This document shows, piece by piece, positions 25,372-33,313 of a stretch of 64,000 bases of DNA. The translations under genes were made by a program, and so were the position numbers. The stretch lies in contig NZ_CP140155.1 in the NCBI RefSeq assembly GCF_034479375.1, forward strand, positions 186,001-250,000, in the 5' to 3' direction. Source of the DNA: Rhodopseudomonas palustris (lineage in GTDB: Bacteria; Pseudomonadota; Alphaproteobacteria; Rhizobiales; Xanthobacteraceae). The notes beneath the pieces were generated by a model. It was given only the letters and a program-made list of their open reading frames with translations, ran no database searches and had not been told where the DNA came from. The first letter of the stretch is position 1. The number at the start of each line of letters is the position of its first letter.

Positions 25372-26247
25372 CTATGCCGCGGCTTCGTCGACCACGCCGT
25401 TGCGCAGGGTTCCGATGCCGTCGGCTTCGACCTCGATGATATCGCCGGGCATCAGATACACGGGCGGCTCGGAGCGCGCGCCGGCGCCTGCCGGGGTGCC
25501 GGTGACGATCAGGTCGCCCGGCACCAGCGTGGTGAAGGTCGAGATGTAGTGGATCAGATAACGGAACGAGAAGATCATTCGCGAAGTGCGGTCGTCCTGC
25601 CGCGTGTCGCCGTTGACGCGGGTGGTGAGGCGGATGTCGGCGATCTGCGCTTCGCCCGCGAACGGCACGATCCACGGGCCGAGGCTGCCGGTGTGATCGA
25701 AATTCTTGCCCTGCGTGACGTTGAACTTGGCGTGGCGCACCCAGTCGCGGATCGTGCCTTCGTTGCACAGCGTGATTGCGGCGACGTGATCGAGGGCATC
25801 GGCTTCCGCGATGTGGCGGCCGGGCTTGCCGATCACCAGCGTCAGTTCGCCCTCGTAGTCGAGCAGCTTCGACGCGCGCGGCCGCACCAGCGAGGCGCCG
25901 TGGCCGACGAAGGAGCGCGCCGTGCGCATGAACATGCTCGGAAATTTCGGCGGTTCGCTGCCGTCCTTGTATTCGGCGTTGCGGTCCGGATAGTTGACGC
26001 CGACGCAGATGATCTTTTCCGGCTGCGGGATCGGCGGCTGAAACACCACCTTGTCGCGGGCGAAGTCCGGCGCGGTGTGGTCGGCTTCGTCGACGATCCG
26101 CTGCAATGCGCCCGCGGCGATCACCTCGCGCAAGGTCGGATAGTCGTTGGCGTGGCGCGCCGATAGATCGACAACGCCGTTGTCGCACACCGCGCCGTAG
26201 CGGGTGAGGCCGTTGACGGTGAAGGTGGCAAGGCGGGGAGTGGTCAT
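25372..26247 (-). CDS. Fumarylacetoacetate hydrolase family protein, candidate HpaG-type decarboxylase/isomerase
   Basis: A 291-residue FAH-fold enzyme. The C-terminal catalytic domain (about 75-285) has the metal-binding acidic residues in LLDYEGELTLVIG and the motif GDLIVTGTPAGAG near its end. In homoprotocatechuate catabolism, HpaG of this fold decarboxylates 5-oxopent-3-ene-1,2,5-tricarboxylate and isomerises the product. This is the only FAH enzyme of that kind in the operon apart from HpaH, so the HpaG role is the natural guess. E. coli HpaG is a double-domain protein, while this has one domain, as in many other bacteria. Confidence 0.78.
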   Translation of the reverse strand: MTTPRLATFTVNGLTRYGAVCDNGVVDLSARHANDYPTLREVIAAGALQRIVDEADHTAPDFARDKVVFQPPIPQPEKIICVGVNYPDRNAEYKDGSEPPKFPSMFMRTARSFVGHGASLVRPRASKLLDYEGELTLVIGKPGRHIAEADALDHVAAITLCNEGTIRDWVRHAKFNVTQGKNFDHTGSLGPWIVPFAGEAQIADIRLTTRVNGDTRQDDRTSRMIFSFRYLIHYISTFTTLVPGDLIVTGTPAGAGARSEPPVYLMPGDIIEVEADGIGTLRNGVVDEAAA

Positions 26248-26270
26248 GGACGGCGTTCCTTAGAAAAGTC

Positions 26271-26368
26271 GTCACCCGCGAATGCGGGTGACCCAGTATC
26301 CCAGAGCGGTCGTTTTTCGAACCAGCGCTCTGCCATACTGGATCGCCCGGACGAGCGGGGCGATGACC
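26271..26368. repeat. Palindromic intergenic repeat, family E
   Basis: Starts with a hairpin (GTCACCCGCGAATGCGGGTGAC) followed by CCAGTATCCCAGAGCG, then CGCTCTGCCATACTGG, which pairs with it, and GATCGCCCGG...CGGGGCGATGAC. It lies between the extradiol dioxygenase and FAH genes. The inner CCAGAGCG/CGCTCTG pair is shared with the element at 35034. Confidence 0.7.
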
Positions 26369-26372
26369 GGGG

Positions 26373-27350
26373 TCAATCCGCAATCATCACATCGGCCACG
26401 AAAACCGGCTCGCGAACCTCCTCGCCGAGGAAGTCCGAGCCCTGCTCGAACCAGGAACGCGGCGCCGGCGCGCCCCACAGGGTCTGGCGGCGCGGGTCGC
26501 GCAGCGACCAGCGCAGCGGGGCGTGGTCGTGATCCATGGTCTGGTAGTCGCTGCAGTACAATTCGATGCGGTGGCCGTCGGGATCGCGGACGTAGAGGAA
26601 GAACGCATTGGAGATGCCGTGGCGGCCAGGGCCGCGCTCGAGGCTGAGCCCGCGCGACGCCATCACGTCGCAGAGATGGATGATGTTGAGCGGACCGGGC
26701 ACCCAATAGGCGAAATGATGCAGCCGCGGTCCGCGGCCATTGGTGATCGCGAAATCGTGGACGTTGCCCTTGCGGTGCAGCCACGCCGCGGCGATGCGAC
26801 CGTTCTCGCCATCCTCTTCGGCGTATTCGGTGAGGCGGAATCCGAGCCGGGCGTAGAAGTCGATGGTGTCCTGGGTCTCGGCGGCGAACACGTTGAAATG
26901 GTCGAGCCGCTGCGGATGACAGCCTTTGTAGAGTTCGTAGCGGCGCAACAGATGCGGCCGCTTCTCCATGCTCGCGCAGAATTCGAGCCGGAATCCGAAC
27001 GGATCGGTGACGTGCAGCGTGCGGCCCTGGAACGGCCGATCGACGAAGCTGTAGATCAGCCCGTTTTCCGCAAAGAAGCTGCCGGCCTTGTCGAGATCGG
27101 CCTCGTTGCCGACGCGAAAGCCGAGCCGCGCCGCGGCGGGCTGAGCGGCTTGGCGCAGCACCAGCGAGTGATGCTGATGCTCCTCGCTTCCGCGCAGATA
27201 GGCGGTGGCGTCGTCGCGATCCTCGACATGCAGGCCGATGATGTTCGAATAGAACTCAACGCTGGCGGAAAGGTCGGTAACGTCGAGCACGACGTGACTG
27301 CAACGGATGATGTTGAACGGTGGGTCGAACACGTGCTGCGGCACAGGCAT
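26373..27350 (-). CDS. 3,4-dihydroxyphenylacetate 2,3-dioxygenase, type I extradiol (VOC fold)
   Basis: A 325-residue vicinal-oxygen-chelate extradiol dioxygenase that opens homoprotocatechuate to 5-carboxymethyl-2-hydroxymuconate semialdehyde. By eye it aligns with the Brevibacterium homoprotocatechuate dioxygenase along its length (FYSNIIGLHVEDRDDATAYL, ERGPGRHGISNAFFLYVRDP). Iron ligands are H151 (RLDHFN), H211 (RLHHFA) and E263 (HRIELY), and the acid-base histidine is H198 (VHDF). It is not the type II LigB-like enzyme HpaD of E. coli. It sits between the HpaE and FAH genes of the same operon, where a ring-cleavage step is required. Confidence 0.88.
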   Translation of the reverse strand: MPVPQHVFDPPFNIIRCSHVVLDVTDLSASVEFYSNIIGLHVEDRDDATAYLRGSEEHQHHSLVLRQAAQPAAARLGFRVGNEADLDKAGSFFAENGLIYSFVDRPFQGRTLHVTDPFGFRLEFCASMEKRPHLLRRYELYKGCHPQRLDHFNVFAAETQDTIDFYARLGFRLTEYAEEDGENGRIAAAWLHRKGNVHDFAITNGRGPRLHHFAYWVPGPLNIIHLCDVMASRGLSLERGPGRHGISNAFFLYVRDPDGHRIELYCSDYQTMDHDHAPLRWSLRDPRRQTLWGAPAPRSWFEQGSDFLGEEVREPVFVADVMIAD

Positions 27351-27389
27351 TGGCGAGGTCCCCAGTGATTCTGGTGTGAATTCAGCGAC

Positions 27390-27500
27390 GTCATTCCGGG
27401 GCGCGCGTAGCGCGAGCCCGGAATCCCGAGATGATGGACACGAGCAGTGCTCGCGGCGAGATCCCGGGTTCGCTCGCTGGCGCGAGCGCCCCGGAATGAC
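27390..27500. repeat. Palindromic intergenic repeat, family B
   Basis: GTCATTCCGGGGCGCGC at the left and CGCCCCGGAATGAC at the right, with GCCCGGAATCC and GATCCCGGGTTCG arms. Located between the HpaE and dioxygenase genes inside the operon. Confidence 0.85.
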
Positions 27501-27518
27501 GGGTGGAGCGGCTGTGCA

Positions 27519-29078
27519 CTACACCACCCCCAGCTTCTGGATCTTGTGCGTGCCGCGCGCCAGCGAGACGTGTTTGGTTTCCATGTAGAACTCGAACGAG
27601 TAGTCGCCGCCGTCGCGGCCGATGCCGGATTGCTTCATGCCGCCGAACGGGGTCGGCAGATGGCGGACATTCTCGGAGTTGAGCCAGATCATGCCGGCCT
27701 CGAGCGCGTCGGCGACGCGGAGCGCGCGGCCCATGTCGCCGGTCCAGACATAGCCGGTGAGGCCGTAGCGGACGTCGTTGGCGATCGCGATCGCGTCGGC
27801 TTCGTCGCGGAACGGGATCACGGTGAGGAACGGGCCGAACACTTCCTCCTGTGCGACCCGCATGTCGCTGCGCGCGCCGGTCACCAGCGTTGGCTGCACG
27901 TAGTGCCCGCCGCCGGGGCCATCGAAACGCGCGCCGCCGACCGCGACGGTGGCGCCGTCCTGTTTCGCGATATCGAAATAGGAGCAGACCTTGTCGAGAT
28001 GGCGCTGATGGATCAGCGGGCCGATCTCGGTCGCCGGATCGAGCGGATGGCCGACCTTCAGAGCGCGCCCCCGGGCGGCGAGCCTGTCGACGAAGGTGTC
28101 GGCTATGCCCTGCTGGATCAGCAGCCGGCTCGACGAGGTGCAGCGTTCGCCGTTCAGCGAGTAGATCATGAACACCACGGCGTCGAGCGCGCGGTCGAGA
28201 TCGGCGTCGTCGAACACGATCACCGGGTTCTTGCCGCCGAGTTCGAAATGCACCCGCTTCAGCGTCGGCGCGCCCTGCGCCATGATCGCCGCGCCGGTGG
28301 CGGTTTCGCCGACGAAGGCGATCGCCTTGATGGCGGGATGTTCGGTCAGCGCCTTGCCCGCCTCCTCGCCGAAGCCGTGCACGGTGTTGAGCACGCCGTC
28401 GGGCAGGCCGGCGTCCTTGCAGATTCGCGACAACAGGTCGGCCGTCACCGGCGACCACTCGGCCGGCTTGTGCACGACGGTGCAGCCCGCCGCGAGCGCC
28501 GGCGCGATCTTCCAGGTCGACAGCATGAACGGCGTGTTCCACGGCGTGATCACGCCGACCGGGCCGATCGGCACCCGGGTGGAAACGTTCCAGTGCTCGT
28601 CGCTCGGCGTGTTCAGCCCGTCGCGCGCCTCGGAGCATCTGTCGGCGAAGAAGCGGAAATTTTCCGCGGCACGGATCGCCGCCTTCGCCATGAAGCGATG
28701 CGCCTGGCCGGTGTCGATGCATTCCAGCACGGCGATATCGTCGGCGCGCGCCTCGATCGCATCGGCGACTTTGTGCAGCAGCTTGCGTCGCGCCGATGCT
28801 GCCATGTCGCGCCACGCCGGAAACGCGCGCTTGGCCGCCTGCGCCGCGCGGTCGATGTCGTCCGCGGTGCCGCGCGCCACTTGCGCCAGCACGCAATTGT
28901 CGATCGGCGAGGTCGTCTCGAACACCTCGCCGGACGACGATGGCACGATCGCGCCGTCGATCAGGTGGCCGATGCCGTCGGCTTTCAGCGTCTTCAACAG
29001 CGGCGTCGCGCGATCGAGATTGGCCTGAAAGGCCGCAGCCGGATCGGCTTTCGTGTTCGGTGGGGCGGCATCAGCCAT
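27519..29078 (-). CDS. hpaE: 5-carboxymethyl-2-hydroxymuconate semialdehyde dehydrogenase
   Basis: A 519-residue aldehyde dehydrogenase oxidising the ring-cleavage product with NAD+. The cofactor-site block TPWNTPFMLSTWKIAPALAAG, the catalytic glutamate in FELGGKNPVIVFDDADLD and the catalytic cysteine in NGERCTSSSRLL are present. It ends with the family tail SFEFYMETKHVSLARG. The frame stays open far upstream, but the M at 29078 (MADAAPPNTKADPAAAF) overlaps the HpaF stop by 8 bases, as expected for coupled genes. The N-terminal extension before the core is somewhat longer than in E. coli HpaE. Confidence 0.9.
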   Translation of the reverse strand: MADAAPPNTKADPAAAFQANLDRATPLLKTLKADGIGHLIDGAIVPSSSGEVFETTSPIDNCVLAQVARGTADDIDRAAQAAKRAFPAWRDMAASARRKLLHKVADAIEARADDIAVLECIDTGQAHRFMAKAAIRAAENFRFFADRCSEARDGLNTPSDEHWNVSTRVPIGPVGVITPWNTPFMLSTWKIAPALAAGCTVVHKPAEWSPVTADLLSRICKDAGLPDGVLNTVHGFGEEAGKALTEHPAIKAIAFVGETATGAAIMAQGAPTLKRVHFELGGKNPVIVFDDADLDRALDAVVFMIYSLNGERCTSSSRLLIQQGIADTFVDRLAARGRALKVGHPLDPATEIGPLIHQRHLDKVCSYFDIAKQDGATVAVGGARFDGPGGGHYVQPTLVTGARSDMRVAQEEVFGPFLTVIPFRDEADAIAIANDVRYGLTGYVWTGDMGRALRVADALEAGMIWLNSENVRHLPTPFGGMKQSGIGRDGGDYSFEFYMETKHVSLARGTHKIQKLGVV

Positions 29079-29469
29079 GGCGGGCCTCGGCGATGAGCAG
29101 ATCGTGAATCGAATTGCGCTTCCAGGAGGTTTCCTTGTCGTTGATCTGCATGTCGAACGACAGCGCGAAACCTTCATCGGCGAATAGCGGGTCGAGATAA
29201 TGCGACAGCGCGGCGAAGATGTGCTCTCCGGCGCGCTTGCGGGCGGGCAGGTCACGGCCTTCGCCGAGCCGCAGCAGCATCGCCAGAAAGGCGAAGCCGT
29301 CGCGGCCGTCGGCGATGGCGTAATGCTCGCAGCGGATCGCGCGGACGCGAATGCCGCCGACCGGAAAGATCCCGGTCTCGATCGCGCTGGTGCGCACCAG
29401 CTCGACGATCTCGGCCATGTCGACGCGGTCGTCGAGATTGGCGGAATACTCGATGGTGAAATGCGGCAT
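29071..29469 (-). CDS. hpaF: 5-carboxymethyl-2-hydroxymuconate delta-isomerase
   Basis: A 132-residue tautomerase-superfamily isomerase acting after HpaE in homoprotocatechuate degradation. It begins MPHFTIEYSANLDDRVDM; after methionine removal, Pro1 is the catalytic base, as in this family. The later block IRCEHYAIADGRDGFAFLAM is also typical of the HpaF/CHMI family, and the length is standard. Its 3' end overlaps the hpaE start by 8 bases and it follows hpaH by 19 bases. Confidence 0.9.
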   Translation of the reverse strand: MPHFTIEYSANLDDRVDMAEIVELVRTSAIETGIFPVGGIRVRAIRCEHYAIADGRDGFAFLAMLLRLGEGRDLPARKRAGEHIFAALSHYLDPLFADEGFALSFDMQINDKETSWKRNSIHDLLIAEARHG

Positions 29470-29488
29470 GGGTCGGACTCGCTCGTGG

Positions 29489-30295
29489 TCAGCCGAAGTA
29501 ACAACTCACGGCGCCGTAGGGACCGTAATCGGCCTGAATCGTGTCGCCCTTGCGGCATTCGATGGCGCGGATGAACGATCCCGCCAGCACGATCTGCCCG
29601 GGCTCCAGCGCCAGGCCCTGCGGCGCGATCTTGTTGGCGAGCCACGCCACGGCGGTGGCGGGGTGGTTGAGCACGCCGGCGGCGAGGCCGGTCTCTTCCA
29701 ATTGACCGTTCCTGCTGGCGAGCGCGCCGATCCAGCGCAGATCCGCATCCAGCGGTCGGATCGGACGTCCGCCGAGCACGATGCCGGCATTCGCCGCATT
29801 GTCGGCGATGGTGTCGTGGATCTTGCGTGCAGCTTTGGTCTCGGGATCGATGCGCTGCACGCGCGTATCGAGAATTTCCAGCGCCGGCACCACGAAATCG
29901 GTGGCGTTGAGGACGTCGAAGATTGTGCAATGCGGGCCTTCGAGGCGATGCTTGATGACGAAGGCGAGTTCCGCCTCGATCCGTGTCGCGATGAAGCGGT
30001 CGGTCGGCACGATGCCGCCGTCGGCGAAGAACATGTCGTCGAGCAGCACGCCGGAATCCGGCTCGTCGATGCCGAGCTGGCTCTGCATCGCTTTCGACGT
30101 CAGGCCGATCTTGTGGCCGCGGACGATTCGGCCCTCGCCGACCTTGATCTCGATCCAGGCCTTCTGGATTGCGTAGGCGTCCGCGACCGTGATCGCCGGA
30201 TGATCGAGTGAGAGCTGGCGAATCTGGACCTTGGTCTTCTCGGCCTGGTGCAGCCGCTCGGCCGCGGCGCGAATTTCGTTCGTCGACAACGCCAT
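29489..30295 (-). CDS. hpaH: 2-oxo-hept-4-ene-1,7-dioate hydratase
   Basis: A 268-residue hydratase of the FAH-related MhpD/HpaH family that adds water to 2-oxohept-4-ene-1,7-dioate, giving the substrate for the HpaI aldolase. Diagnostic blocks are [17 protein letters not shown] near residue 73, the metal-binding region [15 protein letters not shown] near 122 and [30 protein letters not shown] near 205. The start [12 protein letters not shown] at 30295 is preferred over an upstream in-frame ATG. It is the first gene of the leftward operon, so its promoter faces hpaR across the 245-base region 30296-30540. Confidence 0.9.
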   Translation of the reverse strand: MALSTNEIRAAAERLHQAEKTKVQIRQLSLDHPAITVADAYAIQKAWIEIKVGEGRIVRGHKIGLTSKAMQSQLGIDEPDSGVLLDDMFFADGGIVPTDRFIATRIEAELAFVIKHRLEGPHCTIFDVLNATDFVVPALEILDTRVQRIDPETKAARKIHDTIADNAANAGIVLGGRPIRPLDADLRWIGALASRNGQLEETGLAAGVLNHPATAVAWLANKIAPQGLALEPGQIVLAGSFIRAIECRKGDTIQADYGPYGAVSCYFG

Positions 30296-30361
30296 GTTGG
30301 GCTTCCGCCTTGATTTCCATCCCTGCGCCGGCGCCGCCAAAAACGCTCGCGTGAAAACTGA

Positions 30362-30373
30362 TTAACATGTTAA
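30362..30373. promoter_or_regulatory. Palindromic operator candidate for HpaR
   Basis: TTAACATGTTAA, a perfect 12-base palindrome in an A/T-rich stretch of an otherwise GC-rich window. It lies 66 bases upstream of the hpaH start, in the divergent region shared with the MarR-type regulator gene. MarR proteins bind such short symmetric sites, so repression of one or both operons is likely. Binding is inferred, not shown. Confidence 0.55.
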
Positions 30374-30427
30374 GTGATAGGGCTCAAATCCAAACCGTGC
30401 TTATTGCGATGCAAAAAACGTCTCCCC

Positions 30428-30508
30428 CGTCATTGCGAGCGAAGCGAAGCAATCCAGCGGTACGTTCCAGAGCTGGATTGCTTCGCCGCGATGCGCCTCG
30501 CAACGACG
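30428..30508. repeat. Palindromic intergenic repeat, family D
   Basis: CGTCATTGCGAGCGAAGCGA and CAATCCAGC at the left pair with GCTGGATTGCTTCGC and CTCGCAACGACG at the right. It is a REP-like element lying in the presumed 5' untranslated region of hpaR. This family is widespread in Bradyrhizobiaceae genomes. Confidence 0.8.
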
Positions 30509-30540
30509 GTGAAGGGACGGCGCAGAACAAGGAGCCGCCG

Positions 30541-31035
30541 ATGCGCGAGTTCTCGCGCTCGCTGCCGATGGCGCTGCTGCGCGGGCGGGAGGCGGTGATG
30601 CGGCATTTCCGGCCGCTGCTGCGCGCCCACGGCCTGAGCGAGCAGCAATGGCGGATTCTCCGCGCGTTGACGACGGTGGATGCGATCGAAGCCACGGAAC
30701 TGGCGCATAATGCTTGCTTGCTGGGCCCGAGCCTGTCGCGGATGCTGCGCGATCTCGAGGCCCGCAAGCTGATCGCGCGGAAGCCTGCGAAGCAGGATCA
30801 GCGCCGCAGCATGGTGTCGATCACGGCGAAGGGCCTGACCTTGATCGAAACGGTGGCGCCCTTCTCCGAAGAGATCTACGCCGCGATCGCGCGACGTTAC
30901 GGCGCTGCAAAACTCGCCGAGTTGCAGGAGATGCTGCGGCTGCTGGAAGCGAGCCTGTCGGCGATGCCAGTGCGCCATGCGGGCGAAGCGGTGGACAGCC
31001 CGGAGAATTTTCGCTCAACTCGCGAGCGCAAGTGA
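30541..31035 (+). CDS. hpaR: MarR-family regulator of homoprotocatechuate degradation
   Basis: A 164-residue MarR protein. It shows the HpaR N-terminal pattern SLPMALLRGREAVMRHFRPLLRAHGLSEQQWRILRAL, then the winged helix with LGPSLSRMLRDLEARKLIARKPAKQDQRRSMVSIT. HpaR proteins repress the meta-cleavage operon until 4-hydroxyphenylacetate or homoprotocatechuate is present. The frame is open upstream to 30367, through a repeat element, but the ATG at 30541 follows AAGGAGCCGCC and gives the family length. It is divergent from hpaH and upstream of the Ldh, hpaI and UxaA genes. Confidence 0.88.
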   Translation: MREFSRSLPMALLRGREAVMRHFRPLLRAHGLSEQQWRILRALTTVDAIEATELAHNACLLGPSLSRMLRDLEARKLIARKPAKQDQRRSMVSITAKGLTLIETVAPFSEEIYAAIARRYGAAKLAELQEMLRLLEASLSAMPVRHAGEAVDSPENFRSTRERK

Positions 31036-31075
31036 CGGCCGTTGCCAAAGGCCCGGCCGCGACGGGAGGACGACG

Positions 31076-31138
31076 ATGGATCTGATTCAGGGCAGGGCCG
31101 CGCGCGCCCGCCGCGGCGTGGCTGTGCCGACATGGTGA
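31076..31138 (+). CDS. Possible 20-codon leader peptide overlapping the Ldh-family gene
   Basis: A short frame MDLIQGRAARARRGVAVPTW with the best ribosome-binding site in the area (GACGGGAGGACGACG). Its last codons overlap the next gene's ATG (31132), since ACATGGTGA contains both that ATG and this frame's stop. The next gene has no visible ribosome-binding site of its own, so translation of this frame may deliver ribosomes to it. It could equally be a chance frame. Confidence 0.35.
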   Translation: MDLIQGRAARARRGVAVPTW

Positions 31139-32217
31139 CGATTCAGGCCGATCGACTGATCGATTTCGTCGCCCAGGTGTTCGGGCGCGCCGGCTCGTCC
31201 GAGGACGAAGCCCGCCGGATCGGCTCCTATCTCACCACCGCGAATCTCACCGGCCACGACAGCCACGGCGTCATCCGCGTGCCGGTCTACATTCGCTGGC
31301 GCAAGGCCGGCGCGGTGCATCCGGATCAGACTGTCGGTGTCCCGGTCGATCTGCCCTCGCTCGCGGTGGTCGACGGCAAGTTCGGCTATGGCCAGACCGT
31401 CGGGCCGCAGGCGGTGCGGATCGGCATCGACAAGTGCAAGGCGCAGGGGCTGTCGGCGGTCGGCCTGAAGAACGCCGGTCACATCGGCCGGATCGGTGAT
31501 TGGGCCGAGATGGCGGCGGCCGAAGGGCTGGTGTCTATTCACTTCGTTACGGCGGCCGGCTCGATTCTGGTCGCGCCCTATGGCGGCGTCGAGCGCCGGC
31601 TGTCCACCGCGCCCTATTGCGTCGGGGTGCCGCGGCCGGGCGCCCCGCCGGTGGTGCTCGACTTCGCCACCTCGATCGTCGCCGAGGGCAAGGTGCTGGT
31701 CGCCGCGCGCGGCGGCAAGAAATTGCCGGAGGGCGCGTTGATCAATCCCGACGGCACATTCAGCGAAGACCCGGCGACGCTTTACGGCCCATTCGAAAAA
31801 GACGGCCCGATCAATCACGTCAACGGAGCGGGGGCGATCCGCGCGTTCGGTGAGCACAAGGGCTCCGGGCTGGCGCTGATCTGCGAGCTGCTCGGCGGCG
31901 CATTGAGCGGCAACGGCGCCACCGGGCCGGACCGACCGTTCGCCAACGGCATGTTCTCGATCTATGTCGATCCCAAGCGGATCGATCCCGGGCATGTGTT
32001 CGACGCCGAGGTCACGCGCTACATCGATTACTTCAGGAGCGCGAAGACCACCGCCGGCACCGAGGCGCTGCTGATCCCCGGCGATCCGGAACTGCGAACC
32101 CGCACCGAGCGCACCGCGAACGGCGTGCCGCTCCCCGACGATACCTGGGCGGCGATCGTCGCCACCGCCCGCGAAGTCGGGGTCGACGAACGCGCGATCC
32201 AGCAGGCGGTGGCGTGA
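31132..32217 (+). CDS. Ldh/malate dehydrogenase-family (Ldh_2) NAD(P)-dependent oxidoreductase
   Basis: A 361-residue member of the malate/L-lactate/ureidoglycolate dehydrogenase family, which differs from Rossmann-type malate dehydrogenases. Signature blocks are ANLTGHDSHGVIRVPVYI near residue 36, KNAGHIGRIGDWAEMAAAEGLVSIHF near 117-143 and GEHKGSGLALICELLGGALSGN near 242. It would reduce a 2-oxo acid or oxidise a 2-hydroxy acid. Located between hpaR and hpaI, it may handle a 2-oxo acid released by the aldolase; this is inference. The ATG at 31132 gives the family N-terminus. Confidence 0.85.
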   Translation: MVTIQADRLIDFVAQVFGRAGSSEDEARRIGSYLTTANLTGHDSHGVIRVPVYIRWRKAGAVHPDQTVGVPVDLPSLAVVDGKFGYGQTVGPQAVRIGIDKCKAQGLSAVGLKNAGHIGRIGDWAEMAAAEGLVSIHFVTAAGSILVAPYGGVERRLSTAPYCVGVPRPGAPPVVLDFATSIVAEGKVLVAARGGKKLPEGALINPDGTFSEDPATLYGPFEKDGPINHVNGAGAIRAFGEHKGSGLALICELLGGALSGNGATGPDRPFANGMFSIYVDPKRIDPGHVFDAEVTRYIDYFRSAKTTAGTEALLIPGDPELRTRTERTANGVPLPDDTWAAIVATAREVGVDERAIQQAVA

Positions 32218-32237
32218 GACAGTTCCCACAAGTCCCA

Positions 32238-32335
32238 CCTCATCCTGAGGAGGCGCGAAGCGCCGTCTCGAAGGATGGGCCGCCCGCCCGCCGCACATGG
32301 TTCGAGACGGCGCTACGCGCCTCCTCACCATGAGG
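32238..32335. repeat. Palindromic intergenic repeat, family A
   Basis: Starts CCTCATCCTGAGGAGGCG and ends CCTCCTCACCATGAGG, with inner GTCTCGAAGGATGG and CATGGTTCGAGACGG arms. Lies between the Ldh-family and hpaI genes. Confidence 0.85.
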
Positions 32336-32371
32336 CCCCGTTAATTTGCAACGTCGAGCAAGGAAGCAACC

Positions 32372-33148
32372 ATGGCGAACAAGGTGCGAGAGATCTGGGC
32401 CGACGGCAAAGTCGTGGTCAATGGCTGGCTGGCGATTCCATCGGGGTTTTCGGCAGAGGTGATGGCGCAATGCGGGTTCGACAGCGTCACCGTCGACATC
32501 CAGCACGGCGTGCAGGACTATCAGTCGATGGTGGCGTGCTTCCAGGCGATGAACGGCCATCCGGTGACCCCGATGGTGCGGGTGCCTTGGAACGAGCCGG
32601 GCATCATCGGCAAGGTGCTGGACGGCGGCGCCTATGGGGTGATCTGCCCGATGGTGAATACCAAGGAAGAGGCCGAGAATTTCGTCCAGTATTGCAAATA
32701 TCCGCCGCGCGGCACCCGCAGCAATGGCCCGATCCGCGCCGGCATGTACGGCGCCGGCGGCAGCTATCAGGACACGGCCAACGACGAGACGCTGTGCATC
32801 CCGATGATCGAAACCCGCACCGCGGTCGAGAACATGGAAGCGATCCTCGACGTCGAGGGCATCGCCGGCGTCTATGTCGGGCCGAGCGATCTCGGCTATT
32901 CCTACGGCCTGGTGCCGAAGCTCGATCGCGACGAGCCGGAGATCCTCAAGATTTACGACAAGCTGCTGAAGGAATGCGACAAGCGCGGGATCTATCCGGG
33001 CATCCATTGCTCGGGACCCACCGGCGCCGCCAAAAACATCGCAATGGGCTTCAAGCTGGTGACGCTGTTGAACGACAGCGGCATCATGGCGACGGCGGCC
33101 AAGCAGTGGGTCGGCGAGACGCGGAAGAACTCGGGCGGGAAGGCGTGA
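32372..33148 (+). CDS. hpaI: HpcH/HpaI-family aldolase (4-hydroxy-2-oxoheptanedioate aldolase)
   Basis: A 258-residue class II, metal-dependent aldolase of the HpaI family. It would cleave 4-hydroxy-2-oxoheptane-1,7-dioate to pyruvate and succinic semialdehyde, the last step of homoprotocatechuate breakdown. Conserved blocks are VDIQHGVQDYQSMV near residue 41, MVRVPWNEPGIIGKVLDGGAYGVICPMV, IPMIETRTAVEN (metal glutamate) and GVYVGPSDLGYSYG (metal aspartate). HpaI enzymes accept many aldehydes, and the flanking UxaA-type gene leaves room for a sugar-acid role. Confidence 0.85.
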   Translation: MANKVREIWADGKVVVNGWLAIPSGFSAEVMAQCGFDSVTVDIQHGVQDYQSMVACFQAMNGHPVTPMVRVPWNEPGIIGKVLDGGAYGVICPMVNTKEEAENFVQYCKYPPRGTRSNGPIRAGMYGAGGSYQDTANDETLCIPMIETRTAVENMEAILDVEGIAGVYVGPSDLGYSYGLVPKLDRDEPEILKIYDKLLKECDKRGIYPGIHCSGPTGAAKNIAMGFKLVTLLNDSGIMATAAKQWVGETRKNSGGKA

Positions 33149-33151
33149 GCC

Positions 33152-33296
33152 GTGTCCCGGGCGCGATGCGGCACGCAGTGCCGCTTCGCAGAACCGGGAT
33201 CCCGGTCGAGAGTTCGTTGAAACAAGCGGGGCCCCGATCAGCAGCGCATCACGCCGCAAGGGCGGCGCGCTGCGCAGCATCCGGGGCACGTCGTTG
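33152..33296. repeat. Palindromic intergenic repeat, family C, copy 1
   Basis: Begins GTGTCCCGGGCGCGATGCGG then CACGCAGTGCCGCTTCGCAG and an AACCGGGATCCCGGT block. The same phrases recur at 34851 in the same order. It fills the gap between hpaI and the UxaA-family gene. Confidence 0.75.
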
Positions 33297-33313
33297 CGAG
33301 CGAGGTGAATATC

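Noticed and set aside
29079..30368. Upstream in-frame extension of the HpaE gene giving a 949-codon frame
   Set aside because: It runs antisense-like through hpaF and hpaH coding sequence in another frame with no domain signature; the ATG at 29078 fits the family.
30367..30540. Upstream extension of hpaR through the palindromic repeat
   Set aside because: It would translate a REP-like element; the ATG at 30541 has AAGGAG upstream and matches HpaR length.
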